Source: Campanula takesimana (lineage: Eukaryota; Streptophyta; Magnoliopsida; Asterales; Campanulaceae). Taken from it: a stretch of DNA of 64,000 nt. Under the pieces are notes generated by a model. That model did not search any database. It had not been told where the DNA came from and saw only the letters and a program-made list of their open reading frames with translations. The stretch is from contig JAOWBW010000162.1 of assembly GCA_026119855.1 (NCBI GenBank), positions 1,059,076 to 1,123,075 on the forward strand, written 5' to 3'. Each line of letters opens with the position of its first letter. Within the stretch, counting starts at the first letter, position 1. Shown piece by piece: positions 53,025 to 61,836 of this stretch. The position numbers were made by a program, and so were the translations under genes.

Positions 53025-55598
53025 TATAGTTTAATATGTTTTGATTTAATTTTACTATTTTTCCTATATTTTATAATTTATTTCTATCTTAATTTTTATG
53101 TTGTATTATGACTAAATTATATAGGTTTGCGATTTAAAGATTGAAACTGTTTGTACTGTGTTTGCCAACAAAAAATATAGGAGCAACAAAAGGATCAAGA
53201 GAGTTTAACATTTTATATTAATTTTTTTATTGATTATATTATGAACTTTATTATAGGTTCATATGTAAAAATTGATACAAAGAGAGAGCCATAGATATAA
53301 AAAATCTAAAATCAAATATTATGTCATCTTTGTCCTTTATCCGAAATTCTATAACAATTGAATTCAAAATATAAAATTTAATTAGGAAATTATCTGAAAT
53401 ATTATGTCATCAATGTTGCCCTTTATCCGAAATTCTGTATAAAATTTATAAGTTAAACTTTTAAATATGGACTACATATAAAGCATATGGACTATATATA
53501 TATATATATATATAAACAAAGTTCAATGCTCAACTATTTCATACTCCTTTTATTTTCTTTTAAAAAAAAAAAAAAAAAAAACTCTTTCATACTGCTTATT
53601 CACTTTTAAACATATACGTCTTATGTCCCACTAAAACTTACACTTTTTGTCAACTTGATTGCACTTTGATCAATCTTTTAAAGAAAAACTAATGATTCTA
53701 ATGAAAATTAAAAAAAAATATTATTACATCATGATTAAAAATATTCTCACTAACAATTATTAGAATTTTGTTAAAATAATTATTTTTTTATTTAAATTAT
53801 TGATCAAAGTATAATTAAGTTACCAAAAATGTAAATTTTAGTGGGACAGAGGGTGTATATACTATACTTTAAGCTTTTAATAATATAATGTTAAAAATAT
53901 ATTATTTTTGTTTGATAGATGTAGTTTTCAAGGTGATCACTATTATGTTTATCTAAATTATATTATACTAATAATTTGAAATATACATGATTATATTTAC
54001 AAAAATCACATGTGAGAAAATGACATTAAGCGTCTTTTAAAAAGAGTCCGCTCATTTCTAATGAAAATCATGTTTAATTAAATGTGATATCAACTACATA
54101 AATTTAAAAACTAGAAGACTTAATATGATAATATTTATTAGACCGTGAGTTATCATATATTTTCAATTTCAAGCCTTTTGTATTATTTAATATTGACTAT
54201 TTCACACTTTATTAATCTATTTAATATAATAGATAATTCATAATTGATACTTTATATAATGTCATTAAATGTTCTATGGCAATATCAAAAGTTGCAATTA
54301 TATTTCTGTTCATGTTTAGTAGAATGATTGTAACTGATAATTGAATAGTCATCATTTTGTGTTTACATACATTAATCTATCCAATCTAATTAGATAATTA
54401 ATGACCATTTATTGAAACAAATCACTTCATCATATTTATTTATTGGAAAGTTTTTTCGTTTTTATTAATTATTTTCTAAACTTTAACAAAAAATTATGGT
54501 ATTCTTTGTGAAATGTGAAAATCATTAATGGTGTTTCAATAAATCACATTAATACTAATGTCATTTGAACTTACACATATAAATGTCACAATTCTAACTA
54601 TCCAATTAATGATTTAATTTTTAATCTTCATTAATGATTAAAAAAATGTGATGCTAATAACTAACAAGGATAAAAGAAAAAAAAATACTCATATTCGTAT
54701 TAATTGTATCAGACTCGCATTTAAACATAAATATTTAATGCTAACAAGAGTTTTTCAGAAATATTAAAAAGTGGAAATTACTTTTTCGTTCAATGTATAC
54801 CGTCAATGAATGCAAGCGATAGTTGAATAGTCACTCTTTATCATAATACATCCATTAATTAGTCTAATTAGTTAATTAATAAATATTTAGCTCATATAAA
54901 ACATTCGTTCATATGAATTAGTAAAATAATAGATGCTGGAATATGAAGTGTCAGGTGTGTTAAAATTCATTTGATGCATGCATAATGCACCTAACTAATT
55001 AATGGCAGTGAGTTATATTTGAAGGTTCAATCATTTAATAAAGTTAAGAATATGAATACTTGCACTTTAGAAACTGTGATATTCATAGAGTTTTTTTTTC
55101 TTCCACTAATTATGGCTAGATTTGAAAAGGTTAAACGTTTAAAGATGGAAAGTAAAATTTTAATGTTAGTGTTTGAGGATGAAATTCATAAACTGATGCT
55201 AGGAATATATATTGTTATTTTCATCCATAGTAGGAAGACCCTCCTTTGATGAACTAGACAAAAAATGACTTAATATATAAGAACAAAGATTAAAAAAAAA
55301 AAACTTAAATATGGAGCTTAAAAAAAGAATTGAGGCTTTAGACACAATTTATTCTTTTCAACCCTCTTTTCCACATTAACGTTTTGTTGCAGTCCTGTGA
55401 AATATTGAGACTAATTTGAGCTTAGTGTTGTTGTAATATTAAATAAAATAAGAATTTAGTTATTACGGAAAAAAAAATGAACACCTACAACAAGTCTATA
55501 TAATCAAATACACCATAAATTAGAAATTGAATTTATTAATTATTTTAAAAAAACTATAATGATTTAGATTTACCAAACAAATATTTATGCGCAAAGTT
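53025..55598. other. AT-rich Helitron interior, no gene seen
   Basis: Contains (AT)n near 53498-53512, a poly(A) run near 53561-53580 and a decayed Stowaway-like inverted repeat (53626-53857, GTCCCACTAAAACTTACA and TAAATTTTAGTGGGAC). The 76-codon frame at 55019 shows no family features. Confidence 0.5.
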
Positions 55599-55671
55599 CC
55601 CGTGCGAAGAACGGGCTTCTTGCTAGTTAACATAATGTCAATTGCAGAATTGTATGTCAAAAATTAAAAGA

Positions 55672-55810
55672 TTTTGGGAAAATTAGATTTTCTATAAATT
55701 ATAAAAAGTCTTGTTTTTTAAATTGTTTTTAAATGTTTGCCAAATGCTTACTTGCAGAAAAAAATATGTCGACTTTCTGTAATTTAGGGAGAAACTAGTT
55801 TCCCTCAAAA
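55672..55810. mobile_element. MITE with GGGGGAAACTAGTTTC ends, copy 3
   Basis: TTTTGGGAAAATTAGATTTT at the left (diverged), AGGGAGAAACTAGTTTCCCT at the right, directly downstream of the Helitron end. Confidence 0.55.
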
Positions 55811-55905
55811 CGTACTCGTCAAAAATCTAACACCTCAATTTTGGAGGCTAAATTGTTAATTATAATTTCGTTTAAGAATTTAAACATATTAACAATATAT
55901 TGTTT

Positions 55906-56574
55906 TGATGACGCCAAAATCTGGTTGGATCAGTCTTCGTCTAACGGGTCGGATAATCCCAGCAACAGTTCTTGATGATGGAATCTGCACACACGAAACA
56001 AACGTAAACTACACCGGGGCTTCACCGGCGAAGGCCCTCCGGTGTAAGAATAAGGATATGGGTGATTAGAAAATAGAGAATCAATTGACTAGATTAGAGC
56101 CAAAAGTTCATTACCCCTTTCCTGCGTTGAGGACCTGTTTATATAGGCGTGGGTGTATGAGTTCTGACTTGATAGGAAAGCCAGGAAGCCCGTGGTGATG
56201 TAGGACTCATATTCCTTGGAGATAGACTCCTGATAAGGATGGATGATATCCTGTTATCTGATAGGAGAGTTATCTTGGTTCAGATAAGGACTCTTAATCT
56301 TAGAGTTGTAATATAACTCTGTAAGAGGTTTCCCGACGATAATGGGAAGTTTATGATGCAAGTCGGCCCGTCTTCCAACTCGGCTCGTCATAGAGGCCGG
56401 CTAGGGATGGTGAGGCGTCTCGAACTAGGCCTAGACAAGGACTGCCTACTCGGCCTTACTGATGTCGGCCTATAAACATGGGCTTCTCGTTTGTGGGCCT
56501 CTCGGTATAGGTCCGTTAGGTACGATGGGCCTTGTGTCTGGGTTCCCATCTACCAAGTCGGTTTATGTCGTTCA
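55906..56574 (-). repeat. 3' LTR of Tat element
   Basis: On plus TGATGACGCCAAAATCTGG to TTTATGTCGTTCA. On the minus strand a TATA-like CCTATATAAAC lies at about 56132-56142. The purine tract GTAACTCGGGGGCCAC (minus strand, 56590-56575) directly precedes it, as expected of a polypurine tract. Borders inferred from TG...CA plus the tract; no second LTR in the window to confirm. Confidence 0.6.
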
Positions 56575-56883
56575 GTGGCCCCCGAGTTACTATCTCGGCA
56601 TGCCGAGTAGGAACTATGCCCCTTGTACTGGCTCTGTGCTGCATTTATTGTTGATTGGGCAGCCAGCCGCCAAAATCCTTACTTGGATATGCTGATCTCA
56701 TCACAATTTATTGCAGGAGAAATCATTACTCCTCTTGGAAAGTGGTGTACATTAATTGTGCCTCCCTTACTACCAAAGTAAATCTTACACCCCCTCATAT
56801 TCTGGGATTATATAAGGGCTGTTTCTTGATATCCCCTTCCTCCAAATTTCTTCCTTCTCTGAAAACCTTCAAGAAATCTTCTT

Positions 56884-57195
56884 ATGGCTACCAAAAGGGT
56901 TTATGACGATGCCTTCCCAGAAGAGGTTAGTACGGATTCAGAAAATCGAACTGAGAACGATGATTCTTGGAGCAGCGACGATTCCATGTTCCTACCTAAG
57001 AAACGTTCATCTTTTCCGGCGGAAGAAACTCCGTCCGATAGTAATGGCGAATATTCGGAGCCGGACCCTGTTGATGAATTTTCCGACGACTCTAGTGCAG
57101 AAGAGTCAGAGGATGAGGATGGGGATGATGATGATGAGGATGATGAGTGGGAAGAAGGCACTGAAGAACCAGATCAAGATTGTGATGAGTCTTGA
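56884..57195 (+). CDS. small acidic protein encoded opposite to the Tat element
   Basis: 103 codons from ATG 56884 (MATKRVYDDAFPEEVS) with a TATA-like TATATAAG about 75 bases upstream (56809-56816). Beyond a Ser-rich middle (DDSWSSDDSMF, a basic LPKKR) the C-terminal third is nearly all Asp and Glu (EESEDEDGDDDDEDDEWEE). No enzyme motif. The composition resembles acidic chaperone or histone-binding tails, but function is unknown. The frame is intact, and an A-rich region with AATGAAA follows at about 57290. It lies between the 3' LTR and the larger opposite-strand gene. Confidence 0.5.
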   Translation: MATKRVYDDAFPEEVSTDSENRTENDDSWSSDDSMFLPKKRSSFPAEETPSDSNGEYSEPDPVDEFSDDSSAEESEDEDGDDDDEDDEWEEGTEEPDQDCDES

Positions 57196-58077
57196 ATTTA
57201 GCCTAATTTCGTAGCTTTTCTTTTTGATTTTGTAAAGGTCCATCCCCCGACCTCACTGCGGGGGTCTTTTCTTGTATATCTATATCAATGAAAACCAGCT
57301 TTTGCGTTCTTAGCCTTTGCTTCTTTCAGAATTTCCAGAATATTTGTTTATGTGAAGCTTTGATGACTTTTGGCTAACTGTATTTCTTGTTTCAAGTCTG
57401 TATCAACAACTCAACCCTAGATGTCGGCCTTTAACAAGTGCCGACCACTTGGTTAGGTCGGTGTAAGGTACCTTTGTTTTCCCGAGCTTTGGTCTGGTCT
57501 TGATTAAAGCCGTGGTGTTACTGCGCTCACGTCGGTCTTACACTAGCAACCTCTCGGCCGCTCACCATTCCCCAGATTCATGATGTCATGCAATGGTGGT
57601 GTCACTGACTTTGGGCAGCGGAGAGTGAGTGATAAGACATTTGCTTTATGGGATAACCACTAGCCTTATTTGTAGGCAATGATGGTTTAGTGTGGTGACG
57701 TGTAAAATCCGCCATTTGTCACGGGATTTTCGCGAGATTTTGAGCGAGCGGGAGTCAATTTCTCGGACCATTAATTGACCCACAAATTTCAAACGATTGA
57801 AATCCATAGGCCCCCTTTTTACCTTTTTACTCGAACCGTCAAAACTCTCACTCTACGGTTTATCCACCAGACAACTAACCGGCGTTCCGGAGACTGTACG
57901 ATTTCGGTTGACGCTCACCGGCGATTCAGACTTTCTTCCATCTTTCGCTCACACTTCGCCCCTTTCTTGCCGGAAGCATTTGACCAGGTATCCCCCTGTT
58001 TCTTTTGTCCTTCTATTTCTCTTTGCTGCTTTCCTTTTGCTCCGACAATTCTTGCTTCACGCTATTCCGGTGCGGGT

Positions 58078-60895
58078 ATGTCCATGGATGACTTTCTGCC
58101 GGCTCGCTTGGGCATTCACAGAAACAACCGTAGGATTTATCGGAGGCTCGATGGCCCTTGGCTTTTAGTGCCATTAAGTGAAATTATAGACTTTCTTGAA
58201 GTGCATCGGGCGTTCGCCGGAATTGTGAAATGGTCGGTTGACAGTCGTCGCTTCGATCGTTTAGGAGTGATGAATCCCAACCTAATGATTGTTTCATCTT
58301 TGCCTGACCTTCTAACCCACATTGCCTCCCATTATATACTGAGTGAGGACGGGGTGCTCCCCCCGGCTTCAATGGATGGGGAGAGGGGGGTAAATCCAGC
58401 TCCTATCTTGATTTCTGACGTTAACCTCCCTCTTTCCTCTGCAGTTATGTCGGGGGAGAGCACTTCTGCCAGAATAGTTGATGAATTCCGAGACGATGTT
58501 CGCGAGGGGGGCCGAGGTCGAGTCCGTAGGAACCTTGGCCGTAGGGGGAATACTGCGGGCCCTTCTAAATCAAATCAACCCAAGGCTGGGGACGAGATGA
58601 TAACTTATTTATATGATAGCTGCAGGATCTCTCGTGAGGAGTATGACTTAGTGTATCAGCGTGCTTCCGCCCAGACCACTAATGAGGAAAGGGCAGCCTT
58701 TTACCTGAACCCTACTGAGGTGGCCTTCTTTTTTAAGCAGTTCGAGTTAGGACTACGCCTACCCCTTGATCCCTTTATTTGTGAATTCCTGGAGGACTGG
58801 CAGGCTGTTCCGGCTATGCTAGGTGCTAACGCCGTTAGATATCTCACCTCTTTCATAGTTCTTTGCCGTAGCTTGTGTTTTGAGCCGTGTCCTTGGGCCT
58901 TCTACCAATTCTTTGAGGGCAGCTTTAACGAGACCACCCAAGTTTTAACTCTGAGGAGTAGGCAGAGGCGCCCAAAGATTATTGCTCCTATTTCGAGCTC
59001 GGTGAGTAAGGTGTCAGGCTGGAATAAACATGTCATTAAAGTCAAGAACCGTCTTGGCTGGGAATTTCCCGTTCCAAACCACACTCCTGTGGCGCCGGAA
59101 TCTTGCTACAAAGCTCCCTAGAGCGACGCTTTAGTCCATCGGTTAACTGAGTTTGCTTCAGTTCAGCAACTGGAATGGTCAGCATTGGAATCCAATCATG
59201 GCTATTACGTCCAGGTTGGTGTGATGCCGGGGCCGTGGGCTGGCGTTGAGACGATGGTGATTGTTAACAGGGGTAACCGATTTCCTGATTGGGTTGTTCA
59301 TCCCAACTTTGTCTTTTATCGAGACTGTAGGGTGTGCCGGACTCAAGACGAGCTGTGCTTGAAAGTTAGGGAGGTTGTAGGATGTATGCTTCCTAACCCT
59401 TTTTTATAATCTTGATTTATCATTTAGCCCTCGTCTTATAATCTTGTTCCCGTTCTTTTGTTGTAGATTTGACCATGGAAGAGGAGAGGGAGCTGGCGGA
59501 AGCGTACTCGTCTGATCCCAACAGACTTCTGAAGAGGAGGAGATTGAAGTCAAGAGCTTCTGGCCGCACAAGGAGGCATGCCGACATGGGCGCTCGGCAT
59601 GAGGCTTTGTCTGTCAAAGATGTCGGTCCTCTGCCCACTGTTGATGTTGCTGCTGGGGGACGAGATATTGTTCCGGCAGGCGACTCCGCGGCCGCAGCGG
59701 GTACTTCCATGCCGATCCAGACCGAGGCCGCCGTTTCCGAAGAGGCAGGGGAAGCGGACGGCGGTGATCACCTTAGTGAGAAAAGGGCCAGGGACGGTGG
59801 TGACGATTTGTCAGAGGAGCCCTCACCCAAAAGGCCTTCCACTGTTCCACCTACTGACACCCCGTTTCCGTTTTCCTCGGAGGAGATTGATGCTTTGATA
59901 GCGGATTTTTCAGACGTTCGTCCCTTGAAGAGCCTGGATGTTACTGCCCGGCAAGGTCCTATGCTGAGACTTGGTCGTCCAATTCTGGAGCGAGCTTTTG
60001 ATGCCGATCTTCTACGGGGTTTAGATTCCATGCCGCCTACGTACGCCCATATGGCAGAACGCAAGGGGCTCATCATTGCCGAGGTAACTGTATTAACTTG
60101 TTTACTTTTTGATTGATCTCCCTTCTCGCGATTGATTTCAATTTTCTCGTTCAGCTTGCCACTCTTGCCAAGCATGAGGCGGCGCAATGGGCTAGAGTGG
60201 GCAAGAAGATGGCTGACCTGGAAGGTAGGGCATCCCGTGCTCAAGTAAAGCTAGGCCAGACCGTGGAATTGGTTAATAGAGCTCGCGAGAGTGCCAAACT
60301 GGCTCATGCCGAGAGGGTTAAAGCTGTCAAGGATGCCGAGGCCGAGGTAGAGAAACTGAAGGCAGCTGCTAGTCGGTTTGAAGAGGAGGCTAAGTCACTT
60401 CGGGATGAGCTTGAGAGAGAAAGAGAGAACACTGCTCTTTTGGCTAGGGAGAAGGAGGAGGCGGAGATCAAGTTTCAACAATTGGAAGAGAGCATTCCGG
60501 CGAAGGAAAAAGCTGCTGTAACGAACTTTCAACACACCGTTATGCCATCGATTATTGATGATCAAGTTAAGTCTACATATGTTGATGGATATACACACGC
60601 AGCTCGCCAATTCCAGATAGATCCCGAAGTGAACGTTCCCATTGAGAAGTGGGCTCGTCTCTTACTGAATGATGCTTACGGTGTGGAAGCCCGCGCAGCA
60701 CATTCTCTGATCCCTTATTCTGATAATACCCTTAAGTTGATCGCTCGGCAGGACGAGGCTGAAGGAAGGCCGGTTTGGAACGTTCCTCCTGTTGATCCCA
60801 ATAACTTTCATGCTCTGGTGGAGCATTTTCAGGAAGAGCTGGGCTCGGACGAAGAGGAAGAAGAGGAAGGTGATGAGGAGCGGCAGGCTCCGTGA
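58078..60895 (+). pseudogene. antisense gene of Tat element (PF04195-like protein)
   Basis: Plus-strand gene within the minus-strand Tat element. Probable start ATG 58078 (MSMDDFLPARLG). Exon A runs to about 59383; exon B is about 59467-60083 (donor GAG/GTAACT); exon C 60155 (after TTCAG) to stop 60895. Exon A holds the block FYLNPTEVAFFFKQFELGLRLPLDPF followed by YLTSFIVLCRSL, the pattern of the 'putative gypsy type transposon' family (PF04195). Exon C encodes a long coiled coil (about 60170-60500, EVEKLKAAASRFEEEAKSLRDELERERE) and an acidic C terminus. A TAG at 59119-59121 interrupts exon A in frame, so it may be a pseudogene or have an alternative splice. Role unknown. Confidence 0.7.
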
Positions 60896-61347
60896 TGCTC
60901 TTTATTTGTTTGAGGTGCTTAGGCCGGTGGGGTCTCTTGATACATTGTTTGTTTTGTCACTGTAAGCCGGTTTGGCTTGAAACAATTTGTTTTTTGTTTA
61001 GTATCTGTACGCCGGGGCCCAGCGTGGTCTGGGGGGCGCAAACAATTTTCTTTTGTAAGGATTTGTTCAACTCGGTGCGAGGTGTAATCCCGTTCTCCCA
61101 ACAGTTAGGTAGTCAGGTGTTCTCATCATTTGATCAGGTTATTTTATCTCGGTTTGAAACGTCGACCTTGTCATGAGATGAGACAATTAGGTTGCGACAC
61201 AGGGCGTGGTCGCTCGCCATTATGGAAAGCCAAAATAGGCTTATATGTTCGGGCCGAGGTGGTCTACCGTTGAGCTCTGTCGAACATCTAATGCCTGATT
61301 TTGATACGTTGAGTCTGACCCTTAGGACCAGCTGAAGTCGTCTTATG

Positions 61348-61664
61348 TGCTAGTTGTTAGAACTAGGCTTTTAGAAGTTATGCATAAGTGTGCTCGTCAA
61401 CTTCGTTAGGGTGCTAGATATTGAAACTAGGCTTTAGAAGTCATGCTTTAAGTATGCTCATCGACTTCGTTAGGTTGCTAGTTATTGAAACTAGGCTTTA
61501 AAAGTTATGCATAAGTGTGATCGTCAACTTCGTTAGGGTGCTAGCTATTGAAACTAGGCTTTAGAAGTCATGCTTTAAGTATACTCATCGACTTCGTTAG
61601 GTTGCTAGTTATTGAAACTAGGCTTTAGAAGTTATGCATAAGTGTGCTTGTCAACTTCGTTAGA
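61348..61664. repeat. five-unit ~64-bp tandem repeat with alternating A/B units
   Basis: Units start TGCTAG at 61348, 61412, 61476, 61539 and 61603. Units 1, 3 and 5 have GTTATGCATAAGTGTG; units 2 and 4 have GTCATGCTTTAAGTAT. The array therefore grew as a dimer. Located between the pol stop and the opposite-strand gene. Confidence 0.9.
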
Positions 61665-61836
61665 TGATCTCGTCGTTATAAACAACGCTGAGACCGTGTC
61701 ATGTGCTATAATCAAGTCTTGATGTAAATGAAATAAAGGAAATTTTATTGATAAAACCAAACTAAGACAACTAGATATCGACTATAGAAATCTAAACTGA
61801 AAATTTGATAAAAAGAATAAATAGCTAACCGAGATG

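Larger units (their letters stand above)
50227..55626 (+). mobile_element. non-autonomous Helitron
   Basis: The 5' end TCTATACTTATAATATATTA is preceded by A. The 3' end has the hairpin CCCGTGCGAAGAACGGG (55599-55615), and eight bases later CTAG (55623-55626) followed by T. TC...hairpin...CTRR with insertion between A and T is the Helitron signature. No Rep/helicase frame; the 5.4-kb interior is AT-rich and contains the chimeric retroelement at 52245-53019. No target duplication is expected. Confidence 0.7.
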
